NCBI RefSeq assembly: GCF_031458255.1
Contig: NZ_JAVDYC010000001.1
Location: 8,418,501-8,482,500 of the forward strand
Origin: Catenuloplanes niger
Lineage (GTDB): Bacteria > Actinomycetota > Actinomycetes > Mycobacteriales > Micromonosporaceae
Length of the DNA: 64,000 nt
Direction: 5' to 3'
The first letter of the stretch is position 1. The number at the start of each line of letters is the position of its first letter. A model generated the notes under the pieces. That model was given only the letters and a program-made list of their open reading frames with translations. It searched no databases and had not been told where the DNA came from. A program made the translations under genes and the position numbers. Shown piece by piece: positions 8,960-18,081 of this stretch.

Positions 8960-9297
8960 GCCCACAATCTGCCGGTGCGATCGGTGGCTCACCAACGCGA
9001 ATGACGCATGGAAACTATCCGGATGCCGCATAGTGACCCCCGGTGCCGCCGAAGGGATGGACGCGCGTGCGGCCGACGTACGGAGTAGGTGTTGCCGGAC
9101 ATGATTCCCGGTGACGACGATCGAATACCCCCGCGTCGAGCCGGCCCGGGGGCTGGGATGACGTCCGGTGGATCCCGTTCGGCACGATGCGCCGGCTCGA
9201 CGCGCCGCCGGCTCGACGCGCGCGGAAACGGATTTAACGGGCGTAATCGGATGGTAAAACGCGTCAGGAGCCGCGTGGGCGCGCCGATGGGGAGGGC
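8960..9297. other. Divergent intergenic region, 338 bases
   Basis: This lies between the lipoprotein gene (minus) and the GGDEF-EAL gene (plus), so it must hold both promoters. I see no convincing inverted repeat or gene. The segment 9232-9262 (ATTTAACG... GGTAAAAC) is relatively A/T-rich and is the likeliest promoter for the plus-strand gene. GGGAGG at about 9290-9295 is its ribosome binding site. Confidence 0.4.
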
Positions 9298-11934
9298 ATG
9301 AGAGGCAGGGGCGGCCGCGTCGGGTACCTGGTGGGGCTGGCGGTGCTGAGCGCGATGTACTACGCCTGGCCGGCGTGGCGGCTGGAGCTGTGGGCGCTGA
9401 TCGGGCTCGGCGGCGTGGCCGCGATCGTGACCGGCGTGTGGCTGCACCGGCCGGCGCGGTGGTCGGCGTGGCTGCTGATCGCGGCGGCGCTGCTGGTGTT
9501 CGTCACCGGCGACACGATCAACAACACGTATCTCACGCTGCAGCTGCAGCCGCCCTACCCGGGTGTCGCGGACGTGCTCTACCTGCTGGTCTATCCGCTG
9601 CTCGGCGGCGGGCTGCTGCTGCTCGTCCGGTCCCGCGCGGGTGACCGCAACCGGGCGGCGCTGCTCGACGCGCTGGTGCCGACCGTCAGTTTCGGGCTAC
9701 TCACCTGGGTGTTCCTGGTCGCACCGTACGCGCGGGCCACCGATCTGAGCGCGGTGGAGAAGTCGCTGTCCGTGGCGTACCCGGTGGGTGACGTGTTGTC
9801 CCTGGGTTTTCTGCTCCGCCTGCTCGTGGCGCCGGGGCGCAAGCCGGCCACGGTGCGCCTGCTGACCGTGGCCGTCACCGGGCTGCTGGTCTCGGACATC
9901 GTGTACAGCCTCGGCCGGCTCGACGCGACCTGGCAGATCGGCGGCCCGGTCGACCTGGGCTGGGTCGCGATGTACGGCTGTGCGGGACTCGCCGCGCTGC
10001 ACCCGTCGATGGCCGCGGTCGCGGGGGAGCCGGCCGGTGAGCCGGACCTCGGCCCGCGGGCCGCGATGCGCCGGCTGGTGCTGCTCACCGGCGCCTCGCT
10101 GATCGCGCCGGCGGTGCTGCTGCTGCAGTACGCGCACGGCGAGGTGGTCGACGCGCCGATCATCGCCGCCGCGGCCGCGCTGATGTTCGTGCTGGTGATG
10201 GCGCGCGTGTACGGGCTGATGACGGAACGCACGGCGCTGGCCGCGGAGGTGAGCCGGCGCGAGGGGGAGGCGTACTTCCGCACGCTCATCCAGAGCGCGT
10301 CGGACGTGATCCTGATCGTCGGCGACGACGCGCGGATCCGCTACGCCAGCCCGTCCGCGACCGTGCTGCTCGGCTACCCGGACCTGACCGGGACGCCGCT
10401 GCACACCATCGTCGCGGACACCCATCACGACACGCTGCTGCTGGCCGAGCGCGGCCGGGTGGAGAGCGCCGACCTGACCGCGGTCCGCGCCGACCGGTGC
10501 CTGCTGCAGGTCGAGTGCGCGGTCCGGGACCTGCGGGGCGATCCGACCGTCCGCGGGCTGGTCCTCACGCTGCGCGACGTGACGGAGCGGCGCCGGCTGG
10601 AGAACGACCTGGCGCACCAGGCGTTCCACGACAGCCTGACCGGGCTGGCGAACCGGGTGCTGTTCCGGGACCGGCTCGACCAGTCCTACGCGCGGGCCGA
10701 GCTGGCCGGGGCCGGCATCGGCGTGCTCTTCGTCGACCTGGACGACTTCAAGGAGGTCAACGACACGCTCGGGCACGCGGTCGGCGACCAGGTGCTGGTC
10801 AGCGTGGCCGAGCGGATCTCCCGCTCGGTCGGGCCGGACGACACCGCGGCGCGGATGGGCGGCGACGAGTTCGCGATCCTGGTCGCCCACGCGGACGGGC
10901 CCGGCGGCGCGGAGGACGTGGCCGCGCGGGTGATCGCCGCGCTGCGGGCGCCGGTCGAGGTCAGCGACGGTCTCGGCGGCCGGTTCGCGGCCAGCGGCGC
11001 GGCCAGCATCGGCCTGGCCACCAGCGCGGACGCGAGCACGCCGACCGAGTTGCTGCGGCACGCGGATCTGGCGCTCTACCTGGCCAAGGGCGCCGGGAAG
11101 GGCGACTGGAAGCGGTACCGGCCGGACCTGCAGACCGCGATGATCGAACGGTCCGCGCTGCGGCAGGCGCTGCACGAGGCGGTCGAGCGCGAGCAGTTCG
11201 TGCTGCACTACCAGCCGATCGTGGACATGCCGACCGGCGCGGTGGTCGGGCTGGAGGCGCTGGTGCGCTGGCAGCACCCGGAGCGGGGGCTGCTCGGGCC
11301 GTACCACTTCATCGAGCTCGCGGAGGAGAGCGGCGCGATCGTCGGCATCGGCGGCTGGGCGCTGCGCGAGGCGCTGCACCGGTTCGTCCGCTGGCAGCGG
11401 GACCACCCGGCAGCCGCGCCGGCGTACGTGAGCGTGAACGTGTCCGCCCGGCAGTTCCGCCGCCCGGACTTCGTCGGTCAGGTCCGCGCCGCGCTGGACG
11501 GCACCGGGGCCGCGCCGGGCGCGCTGCTGCTGGAGATCACCGAGAGCCTGGTGCTGCACGACACCGAGCAGGTGCTCGCGGACCTGCGCGCGCTGCGGGC
11601 GCTCGGCGTGCGGATCGCGATCGACGACTTCGGCACCGGCTACTCGTCGCTGAGCTATCTGCGGCACCTCCCGGTGGACGTCCTCAAGATCGACAAATCG
11701 TTCATCGACGACATCGTGACCAGCGACCGGCAGGCCGCGCTGGTCACCGCGATCGTCACGCTGGCCCGCGACCTCGGCCTGACCGTGGTCGCCGAGGGCA
11801 TCGAGGACGCCGGCCAGCGCGCCACGCTCAACGGCATGGGCTGCCCGTACGGTCAGGGCTACCTGTTCTCGAAGCCGGTCCCACCGGAGGCGGTCCCGGG
11901 CACGATCACGGCCGCGGAGCTGACCGCGCCGTGA
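9298..11934 (+). CDS. Membrane PAS-GGDEF-EAL protein (cyclic di-GMP turnover)
   Basis: 878 residues. The N-terminal 310 residues hold about nine hydrophobic helices, like other actinobacterial membrane-anchored GGDEF-EAL proteins. A PAS domain follows (about 325-430). The GGDEF domain (about 445-600) has an intact MGGDEF at about 520, so cyclase activity is possible, but there is no RxxD inhibitory site in the usual place before it (GPDD instead). The EAL domain (about 620-870) keeps EAL at 653, DDFGTGYSSL, LKIDKSF and VAEGIED, so phosphodiesterase activity is also possible. The sensed signal is unknown. The gene is monocistronic. Confidence 0.93.
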   Translation: MRGRGGRVGYLVGLAVLSAMYYAWPAWRLELWALIGLGGVAAIVTGVWLHRPARWSAWLLIAAALLVFVTGDTINNTYLTLQLQPPYPGVADVLYLLVYPLLGGGLLLLVRSRAGDRNRAALLDALVPTVSFGLLTWVFLVAPYARATDLSAVEKSLSVAYPVGDVLSLGFLLRLLVAPGRKPATVRLLTVAVTGLLVSDIVYSLGRLDATWQIGGPVDLGWVAMYGCAGLAALHPSMAAVAGEPAGEPDLGPRAAMRRLVLLTGASLIAPAVLLLQYAHGEVVDAPIIAAAAALMFVLVMARVYGLMTERTALAAEVSRREGEAYFRTLIQSASDVILIVGDDARIRYASPSATVLLGYPDLTGTPLHTIVADTHHDTLLLAERGRVESADLTAVRADRCLLQVECAVRDLRGDPTVRGLVLTLRDVTERRRLENDLAHQAFHDSLTGLANRVLFRDRLDQSYARAELAGAGIGVLFVDLDDFKEVNDTLGHAVGDQVLVSVAERISRSVGPDDTAARMGGDEFAILVAHADGPGGAEDVAARVIAALRAPVEVSDGLGGRFAASGAASIGLATSADASTPTELLRHADLALYLAKGAGKGDWKRYRPDLQTAMIERSALRQALHEAVEREQFVLHYQPIVDMPTGAVVGLEALVRWQHPERGLLGPYHFIELAEESGAIVGIGGWALREALHRFVRWQRDHPAAAPAYVSVNVSARQFRRPDFVGQVRAALDGTGAAPGALLLEITESLVLHDTEQVLADLRALRALGVRIAIDDFGTGYSSLSYLRHLPVDVLKIDKSFIDDIVTSDRQAALVTAIVTLARDLGLTVVAEGIEDAGQRATLNGMGCPYGQGYLFSKPVPPEAVPGTITAAELTAP

Positions 11935-11973
11935 CGGACCGGTGCGTCGGTGACCGCTCGCGGCGCCCGGCCG

Positions 11974-13386
11974 TCAGGTCCGCAGCAGGAACCGGATGAC
12001 GTCGGCCGCGGCGTAGTCGCCGGTCAGCCGGGACAGGAACGCGAGGTCCTGGCCGAGCGTCACCAGCGGCGGTTCGAGATATCCGCCGGGCCGGGCCTGA
12101 CCGAGGCCGGCCGTGGACATCAGGCCGTTGCACAGACAGCGGCTGCCCTCGGTGTCCACGGCGGGGCCGCCCTTGCGCACGTACTCGTCGACCGGCTCCG
12201 CGGGGCAGCGGTAGCCGACCGCGCCGTTCTCCCGCCGGTACGGCGTGCGCAGGTAGCCGAGGTCGCACAGCCGGGGCCGGGCCGCGTAGACCCGCTCGTC
12301 GGACGCGGTCCCGGCCATCGACGCGGTCTTGAACGGGAACCCGGTCGGGGACGCCCGCACGTCGTTGCGCACGGTCAGCGTGCCGGCGGCCGCGTCGCCG
12401 CGCAGCCGCCGCTTCAGTCCGTCGTCGAGCGCGGACTCCCGGCACAGCGCGAACGCGGTGCCGACCTGGATCCCGGCCGCCCCCGCCCGCCGGGCCGCGG
12501 CCAGGTGCTCCGGCCCGCACTGGCCTCCGGCCAGCCAGAACGGCAGACCGAGAGCGGCGATCGAGGGTACGTCGATGTGGTCCCGGGCGCCGTACACCGG
12601 CTCGCCGCCGGCGTCGAGCACCAGCCGGCCCCGTGGCCGCGCGCTGTGCCCGCCGGCCACCGGTCCCTCCAGCACGAAGCCGTCCGGCCGGGTCGCCGCG
12701 TCCCGGGCGAGGTAGCCGGCGAGCGTGGCGGACGAGACGATCGCGAGGAACCGCGGCCGGCGCAGCGGCCCGGCGGCCGCGCCGAGCACCTCGGCCGGGT
12801 CGAGCGTGACGTGGTGGCTCTCGCCCGGCAGCGCGCCGTGCACGGTGACCGGCAGCGTCGCGGGCCGCCCGGCCGCGAGCGTGTCCAGCAGCCGCGGGAT
12901 CTCGGTGGGCAGGCCCGCGCCCATCAGCACGTAGTCGACGCCGGCCAGCATCGCGCCGTACACCGCGGCCGGGGTGGCGGTCTGGATCTTCTCCAGGTAG
13001 TTCACGCCGACCGGGCCGTCGTGCCCCTCCTTGGCCAGGAGAACCTCGGCGAAGTTCGCGACCACGGTCAGCAGCTGCGCCTGGATCCGGGGCCGCAACC
13101 CGAGTTTCGGCACCGGGCGCATCGGCCGGCCGTCCGGCACCCCGCCCGGCACGAAGTAGCGGTCGAGCACGGTCGCGGCCAGTGCCGGCACCGGGAACCG
13201 CGCCAGCGCGCGCCGCAGGTGCCCGCCCTCGTCGCCGCGCTGCAGCCGCCGCGCGAGCTGGGCGTCGAGCGCGACGCCGGAGACCACGCCGAGCTGCCCG
13301 GCGCGCGCCACGGCCCGGGCCAGCCGCCAGCCGGAGACGCCGACACCCATTCCACCCTGGATCACCGACGGGACCTCTGTCGTCAT
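11974..13386 (-). CDS. Nitronate monooxygenase / PfaD-like FMN flavoprotein
   Basis: 470 residues from ATG 13386. TIM-barrel FMN enzyme of the 2-nitropropane dioxygenase group: VIQGGMGVGVSGWRLARAVA at the N terminus, VGVNYLEKIQ, MGAGLPTEIP, the GPVAGGHS phosphate-binding loop at mid-protein and GGQCGP...GIQVGTAF. At about 100 residues longer than plain nitronate monooxygenases, it resembles PfaD/FabX-type enzymes that act on acyl thioesters. Four cysteines cluster near the C terminus (about C374, C394, C417, C419) and might bind a metal or iron-sulfur cluster, as in FabX (inference). It lies 89 bases downstream of the P450 gene in the same direction, probably one operon. Confidence 0.82.
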   Translation of the reverse strand: MTTEVPSVIQGGMGVGVSGWRLARAVARAGQLGVVSGVALDAQLARRLQRGDEGGHLRRALARFPVPALAATVLDRYFVPGGVPDGRPMRPVPKLGLRPRIQAQLLTVVANFAEVLLAKEGHDGPVGVNYLEKIQTATPAAVYGAMLAGVDYVLMGAGLPTEIPRLLDTLAAGRPATLPVTVHGALPGESHHVTLDPAEVLGAAAGPLRRPRFLAIVSSATLAGYLARDAATRPDGFVLEGPVAGGHSARPRGRLVLDAGGEPVYGARDHIDVPSIAALGLPFWLAGGQCGPEHLAAARRAGAAGIQVGTAFALCRESALDDGLKRRLRGDAAAGTLTVRNDVRASPTGFPFKTASMAGTASDERVYAARPRLCDLGYLRTPYRRENGAVGYRCPAEPVDEYVRKGGPAVDTEGSRCLCNGLMSTAGLGQARPGGYLEPPLVTLGQDLAFLSRLTGDYAAADVIRFLLRT

Positions 13387-13475
13387 CACGCCCGGTAGCG
13401 TGCCGGGCCGCGGGCCGGTGCGGCCAGGGCCGGAGGTCCCGGTCCGTGGCTCCGACGGGCCCGCTCCCGTGGAGA

Positions 13476-14663
13476 TCAGGGCGTCCAGGCCACCGGCAGG
13501 CTCGTCATGCCGTAGACGTCGGCGGTCTCCGGCCGCAGCCCGGCCGGGCCGGCCACGCGCAGCGTGGGGAAGCGGTCGAACAGCGCGGTGAACGCGACCC
13601 GCATCTCGACCCGGGCCAGCTGCTGACCAAGGCACTGGTGGACGCCGTGGCCGAACGCGAGGTGCCCGCCGTCCCGCCGGGCCACGTCCAGTGTGCCCGG
13701 CGCGTGAAAGCGCTCCGGGTCGTGGTCGGCCATGTGGTACGACAGCGCGACCGTGGTGCCGGCCTCGATCATCTGCCCGCCGAGCTCGACGTCCTCCAGC
13801 GCGGTCCGCATGAACGTCTTCGCCACGGTCAGGTACCGCAGCAGCTCCTCGACGCCCCGCTCCGGGTCGGCGCGCAGCGCGGCCAGCTGCGCCGGGTGCT
13901 CCAGCAACGCGTACGTGCCCAGCGACAGCATGTTCGCGGTGGTGTCCAGCCCGGCCGCGAGCAGCAGCAGGCTCATGCCGCGCAGTTCCTCGTCGGTCAG
14001 GTCGCCGGTGGTGAGCTCGCTGAGGATGTCGTCGGTCGGGTGCGCGCGCTTCGCGGCCACCAGCTCGTCCAGGTAGTGCTGGGTCGCGGTGTAGGCCGCG
14101 AACACCTCCTCGTCGGTGGCCGCACCGCCCATGAACGCGTCCACCTGTTCCTGGAAGCGGCCCCGGTCGGCGTACGGCACGCCGAGCAGCTCGCAGATCA
14201 CGATCGTCGGGATCGGCTTCGCGAACGCGGTCACCAGGTCCGCCGGCGGCCCGGTCCGCTCCATCTCGTCCAGGCAGCCGGTGGTGATCTCCTCGATCCG
14301 CGCGGTCAGCAGCCGCATGCGCCGGACCGTGAACCGGCCCTGCAGCCGCTTGCGATAGCGCCCGTGCTCCGGCTCGTCGGTCAGCAGGAACTCGCCGGGT
14401 GGCGCGGCCGGCACGGTGAAGTCGCCGATGGCGAGCAGGTCCTTCCGCGCACTGAACCGTGGGTCGGCCAGCACCGACCGGACCAGGTCGAAGCCGGTGA
14501 CCAGCCAGCCGGGCCGGCCGTAGTCGTGCGTGAACCGGCTGATCGGCCCGTGCCGGCGTGCCTCGGCCAGCTCGGCCGGCGGGTCGAACGGACAACCGGG
14601 CCGGCGGGCCTTCGGCGTCCCGGCAACCGTGTGCACGGATTCCCCCATGACGATTTCCCCCAT
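13476..14663 (-). CDS. Cytochrome P450 (bacterial class I)
   Basis: 395 residues, normal length. The I-helix oxygen-binding segment is LLLAAGLDTTAN, the K-helix ExxR is EELLR, and the heme-binding loop is FGHGVHQCLGQQLAR with the thiolate cysteine. GGQMIEAGTTV and HDPERF are further family landmarks. It resembles the CYP105/CYP107-like enzymes of secondary metabolism, and no ferredoxin gene is adjacent. Two ATG codons (14663, 14648) are possible starts. The palindrome at 14686-14699 lies just upstream and the gene is divergent from an HTH/MarR regulator. The flavoenzyme at 11974-13386 follows. Confidence 0.92.
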   Translation of the reverse strand: MGEIVMGESVHTVAGTPKARRPGCPFDPPAELAEARRHGPISRFTHDYGRPGWLVTGFDLVRSVLADPRFSARKDLLAIGDFTVPAAPPGEFLLTDEPEHGRYRKRLQGRFTVRRMRLLTARIEEITTGCLDEMERTGPPADLVTAFAKPIPTIVICELLGVPYADRGRFQEQVDAFMGGAATDEEVFAAYTATQHYLDELVAAKRAHPTDDILSELTTGDLTDEELRGMSLLLLAAGLDTTANMLSLGTYALLEHPAQLAALRADPERGVEELLRYLTVAKTFMRTALEDVELGGQMIEAGTTVALSYHMADHDPERFHAPGTLDVARRDGGHLAFGHGVHQCLGQQLARVEMRVAFTALFDRFPTLRVAGPAGLRPETADVYGMTSLPVAWTP

Positions 14664-14685
14664 GACGATCCCCCTGTCGCGATAG

Positions 14686-14699
14686 TACGCGTTCGCGTA
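14686..14699. promoter_or_regulatory. Perfect inverted repeat upstream of the P450 gene
   Basis: TACGCG (14686-14691) and CGCGTA (14694-14699) face each other across TT. The repeat sits 23 bases before the P450 start codon, in the space shared with the divergent regulator gene. It is a good operator candidate, probably for that regulator or for a TetR-type protein elsewhere. Confidence 0.5.
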
Positions 14700-14779
14700 T
14701 CACAAAACGCTATGGCGCGCCCGGACACACCGTCAATGCCACCCCGCGCGTAACACCAGCTGGTAGGCCGTAAATCGGT

Positions 14780-14819
14780 GCAATGACGCAGGTGTCGAAC
14801 GCAATGTCTCGTTGCAATG
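14780..14819 (+). repeat. Three GCAATG direct repeats before the HTH/MarR regulator
   Basis: GCAATG occurs at 14780-14785, 14801-14806 and 14814-14819, with start-to-start spacings of 21 and 13 bases. The first spacing is two DNA turns. The third copy contains the ATG at 14817. If translation really starts later (TTG 14862), all three lie upstream of the gene and could be regulator half-sites. Confidence 0.35.
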
Positions 14820-15521
14820 GTTGACGTCGAAGGCAACACTGTGGACATGCCAGGAGGACGGTTGACCCAGCAGGAACGCCGGCGTATCGCGTCCGGCCTC
14901 GCGGACCGGCTCAGCTACGCGGAGATCGCCCGCCGGCTCGGCCGGCCGACCTCGACGATCAGCCGCGAGGTCGCCCGCAACGGCGGCCCCGGCGGCTACC
15001 GGCCGCAGTGGGCGCAGCGGGCGACGGCCCGGCGCGCGCGGCGTGGCGTCCCGGTGCCCCCGTCCGCGGCCACGGTCGCCGGCGACGCGGCGGCGGACGG
15101 GATCGTCGAGATGGCGGTGCGGTCCGGCCTGCCCAGGATCACCGCGCGCGTGCACGTCGACCTGCTGATGGCCGAGGACGGCCGGCGCACCGCGGCCGAG
15201 CTGACCCGGCGGCTCGGCGTCAGCGCCGCGTCCGTCTCCGGCGCGGTCAACTTCCTGATCGACAACGGGTACGTCCGGCGTGAGCGCGACCCCGAGTTGC
15301 GCCGCGACGTCTACGTGGTCGACGACGACGCCTGGTACCACTCCCTCGTGATCAGCTCGACGCAGACGCTCGGCGCCGCCCGGGCCGCCCTGGCCGCGGC
15401 GGACGCGCTCGGCCCCGGCAGTCCGGTGGGGGAGCGGCTGTCCAAGGTGGGCATGTTCCTGGAGCGGGTGATGGAGGACGGCCTGGAGTCGGCCGCGCGC
15501 TGGCGCCCGCTCCTGATGTGA
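14817..15521 (+). CDS. HTH/MarR-type (GbsR-like) transcriptional regulator
   Basis: About 235 residues. The first 50 carry an IS30-like HTH (LTQQERRRIASGLADRLSYA, then IARRLGRPTSTISREVARNG). After an Arg-rich linker comes a winged helix of the GbsR/MarR type (RTAAELTRRLGVSAASVSGA...GYVRRERDP) and a helical dimerization tail. No transposase catalytic core is present, so this is a regulator and not an IS30 element. The start may be ATG 14817, ATG 14847 or TTG 14862; AGGAGG at 14852-14857 favours the last. It is divergent from the P450 operon and likely controls it (inference). Confidence 0.8.
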   Translation: MVDVEGNTVDMPGGRLTQQERRRIASGLADRLSYAEIARRLGRPTSTISREVARNGGPGGYRPQWAQRATARRARRGVPVPPSAATVAGDAAADGIVEMAVRSGLPRITARVHVDLLMAEDGRRTAAELTRRLGVSAASVSGAVNFLIDNGYVRRERDPELRRDVYVVDDDAWYHSLVISSTQTLGAARAALAAADALGPGSPVGERLSKVGMFLERVMEDGLESAARWRPLLM

Positions 15522-15589
15522 CACTCAACATCGACCAACCTCGCCGCGTAGTGGTGTGCCCACGGAAGGTCATGGGTATCGTCGGGATC

Positions 15590-16786
15590 ATGCTGGAACT
15601 ATCCGCGATCTCCGATGCCGCGGAGCACGTGAGCGGCATCTGCTTCAAGACCGGGCCACCACGCCGGATCGGCGTCGAACTGGAATGGACAGTGCACCAC
15701 GCGGCGGCACCGTCGTCGCCGCTCACCACCGCGGACCTGCGGCACGCACTCGGGCCGTACGCGCCCGGCACGCTCGGCAACCCCGCACCGGAGACGCTCC
15801 CGGGCGGCGGCACCGTCACGGTCGAACCGGGCGGCCAGATCGAGCTCTCCTCCGCCCCGGCCGACTCGCTCACCGCGCTGCACGCCGCGGTCGAAGCGGG
15901 CCGTGCCGCCCTCGGCGAACGCCTCGCCCGCGCCGGACTCGCCCTCGGCGGCACCGGCCTCGATCCCCACCGTCCACCGCGCCGGCTGCTGCACACGCCC
16001 CGGTACGGCGCGATGCAGCGCCTGTTCGACCGGCGCGGCGACCACGGGCGGATCATGATGTGCAGCACCGCCGGACTGCAGGTCTGCCTGGACGCGGGCC
16101 GGCCGCGGGACGTGGCCCGGCGATGGGCCGCGGTGCACGAGATCGGCCCGCCGCTGCTGGCCGCGTTCGCCACCTCCCGCTTCCGGGCCGGCCGGGACAC
16201 CGGCTGGGCATGCGGGCGGATGGCGGTCTGGTACGGCATGGAGCCCGGCCTCACCCGCCCGGTCGGCACCGGCGCCGACCCGGCACAGACCTGGGCCCGG
16301 TACGCACTCGACGCGCCACTGCTGTGCCTGCGCCGCGACGACGGCGACTGGACCGCACCGCCCGGCCTCACCTTCGCCGGCTGGATCCGCGGCCGGCTGC
16401 CCCGCCCGCCCACGGTCGAGGACCTGGAGTACCACCTCGGCACGCTGTTCCCACCGGTACGCCCGCGCGGCTACCTCGAGATCCGTTACCTGGACGCGCA
16501 GCCCGGCGACGAGTGGATCGCACCGGCCGCGATCCTGACCGTGCTGCTCGACGACGCCGTCCTCGACCGGGCCCGCGACCTGGCCGCCCCGGCCCGCGAC
16601 CGCTGGCAGGAGGCGGCCCGCGAGGGCCTGGCCTGCCCCGCGATCGGCGCCGCCGCGACCGGCCTGCTGGACCTGGCCTGCCGCAACCTCGACCGCACCG
16701 GCCTCCCCGCGCACCTGCGCGACCGGGTCGCCGACATCGCCGGGCGGCGGCTGGCCGCTCGATCCCGCAAGGAGCCGCAGACATGA
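15590..16786 (+). CDS. egtA: Ergothioneine biosynthesis glutamate-cysteine ligase EgtA
   Basis: 398 residues from ATG 15590. In-frame alternatives are ATG 15572, with GGAAGG only 2 bases away, and GTG 15518. The sequence fits the GCS2-type glutamate-cysteine ligase fold: GICFKTGPPRRIGVELEW near the start, GGTVTVEPGGQIELSS, the MMCSTAGLQVCLD segment, and RGYLEIRYLDAQP near the end. It makes gamma-glutamyl-cysteine, the sulfur donor used by EgtB. Its stop overlaps the egtB start (ATGA, 16783-16786). The order egtA-B-C-D with overlaps throughout is the standard actinobacterial operon. Confidence 0.93.
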   Translation: MLELSAISDAAEHVSGICFKTGPPRRIGVELEWTVHHAAAPSSPLTTADLRHALGPYAPGTLGNPAPETLPGGGTVTVEPGGQIELSSAPADSLTALHAAVEAGRAALGERLARAGLALGGTGLDPHRPPRRLLHTPRYGAMQRLFDRRGDHGRIMMCSTAGLQVCLDAGRPRDVARRWAAVHEIGPPLLAAFATSRFRAGRDTGWACGRMAVWYGMEPGLTRPVGTGADPAQTWARYALDAPLLCLRRDDGDWTAPPGLTFAGWIRGRLPRPPTVEDLEYHLGTLFPPVRPRGYLEIRYLDAQPGDEWIAPAAILTVLLDDAVLDRARDLAAPARDRWQEAAREGLACPAIGAAATGLLDLACRNLDRTGLPAHLRDRVADIAGRRLAARSRKEPQT

Positions 16787-18081
16787 CCGACCTTCGTCTC
16801 TCCGTCGCCGCGGAGCTGGAACGGGCCCGCGCCCGCACCGAGACGCTGACCGAGGCCGTCGACGACGCCGACCTGATCCGCCAGCACTCCCCGCTGATGT
16901 CGCCGCTGGTCTGGGACCTGGCGCACGTCGGCAACCAGGAGGAGCTGTGGCTGGTCCGGGACGTCGGCGGCCGCGAGCCGGTCCGCCGCGACATCGACGA
17001 GCTCTACGACGCGTTCAAGCACCCGCGCCGGGACCGTCCGGCACTGCCGCTGCTCAACCCGGCCGAGGCCCGCGCCTACGTCCGGCAGGTCCGCACCAAG
17101 GCCATGGACATCCTGGACACGGTACGGATGGACGGCCGCCCGCTGGTGGCGGACGGCTTCGCGTTCGGGATGATCGTCCAGCACGAGCAGCAGCACGACG
17201 AGACCATGCTCGCCACCCACCAGCTGCGGGCCGGTGCGCCGGTCCTGGCCGCGGACCCGCCCCCGGCCGCCACCGTCCCGGTGGCGGACGAGGTGCTGAT
17301 CCCCGGCGGGCCGTTCACCATGGGTACGGACGTGGAGCCCTGGGCGCTGGACAACGAGCGCCCGGCGCACGCCGTGGACGTGCCGGCGTTCGTCATCGAC
17401 GCCGCGCCGGTCACCAACGCCCGCTACCGCGAATTCATCCAGGCCGGTGGGTACGACGACCCGCGCTGGTGGGACACGGACGGCTGGGCGCACCGCACCT
17501 CGGCCGGCCTGACCGGGCCCGCGCACTGGAACCCGGACGGCGAGACGTACACCCGGTTCGGCCGCACCGAGCGGATCGTGCCGGACGAGCCGGTCGTGCA
17601 CGTCTGCTGGTACGAGGCGCGCGCCTACGCCCGGTGGGCCGGCCGGCGACTGCCGACCGAGGCGGAGTGGGAGAAGGCGGCCCGGTTCGACCCGGCGACC
17701 GGCCGCTCGCGCCGCTTCCCGTGGGGCGACGACCCGCCGGAGGCCCGGCACGCGAACCTCGGCCAGCGGCACCTGCACCCGGCCCCGGTCGGCGCGTACC
17801 CGGACGGCGCCTCGCCGCTCGGCGTGCACCAGCTGATCGGTGACGTGTGGGAGTGGACGTCCTCGGACTTCCGCGGCTACCCCGGGTTCCGCGCGTTCCC
17901 GTACCGCGAGTACTCGGAGGTCTTCTTCGGGCCGGACCACCGAGTGCTGCGCGGCGGGTCGTTCGGCACGGACGCGGCCGCCTGCCGGGGCACGTTCCGC
18001 AACTGGGACTACCCGATCCGGCGGCAGATCTTCAGCGGCTTCCGGTGCGCGCGGGACGCCCGCCCGGAGGAACTCGCCTGA
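16783..18081 (+). CDS. egtB: Ergothioneine biosynthesis sulfoxide synthase EgtB
   Basis: 432 residues. The N-terminal DinB-like domain supplies the non-heme iron ligands: a histidine in WDLAHVGNQEE and the pair in HEQQHDE. The C-terminal formylglycine-generating-enzyme-like domain is clear (IPGGPFTMGTD, NARYREFI, RLPTEAEWEKAAR, GDVWEWTSS, RVLRGGSF). EgtB joins gamma-glutamyl-cysteine to hercynine with oxygen to give the sulfoxide. It starts at ATG 16783 inside the egtA stop and ends in a TGATG overlap with egtC. Confidence 0.95.
   Translation: MTDLRLSVAAELERARARTETLTEAVDDADLIRQHSPLMSPLVWDLAHVGNQEELWLVRDVGGREPVRRDIDELYDAFKHPRRDRPALPLLNPAEARAYVRQVRTKAMDILDTVRMDGRPLVADGFAFGMIVQHEQQHDETMLATHQLRAGAPVLAADPPPAATVPVADEVLIPGGPFTMGTDVEPWALDNERPAHAVDVPAFVIDAAPVTNARYREFIQAGGYDDPRWWDTDGWAHRTSAGLTGPAHWNPDGETYTRFGRTERIVPDEPVVHVCWYEARAYARWAGRRLPTEAEWEKAARFDPATGRSRRFPWGDDPPEARHANLGQRHLHPAPVGAYPDGASPLGVHQLIGDVWEWTSSDFRGYPGFRAFPYREYSEVFFGPDHRVLRGGSFGTDAAACRGTFRNWDYPIRRQIFSGFRCARDARPEELA

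Noticed and set aside
13387-14703. 909-residue fusion of the flavoenzyme with upstream sequence
   Set aside because: The upstream part is the antisense-frame shadow of the P450 gene, and the ATG at 13386 precedes a canonical N terminus.
14862-14990. IS30 transposase fragment
   Set aside because: The IS30-like HTH is followed by an intact winged-helix regulator domain. No DDE catalytic core or terminal inverted repeats are present.
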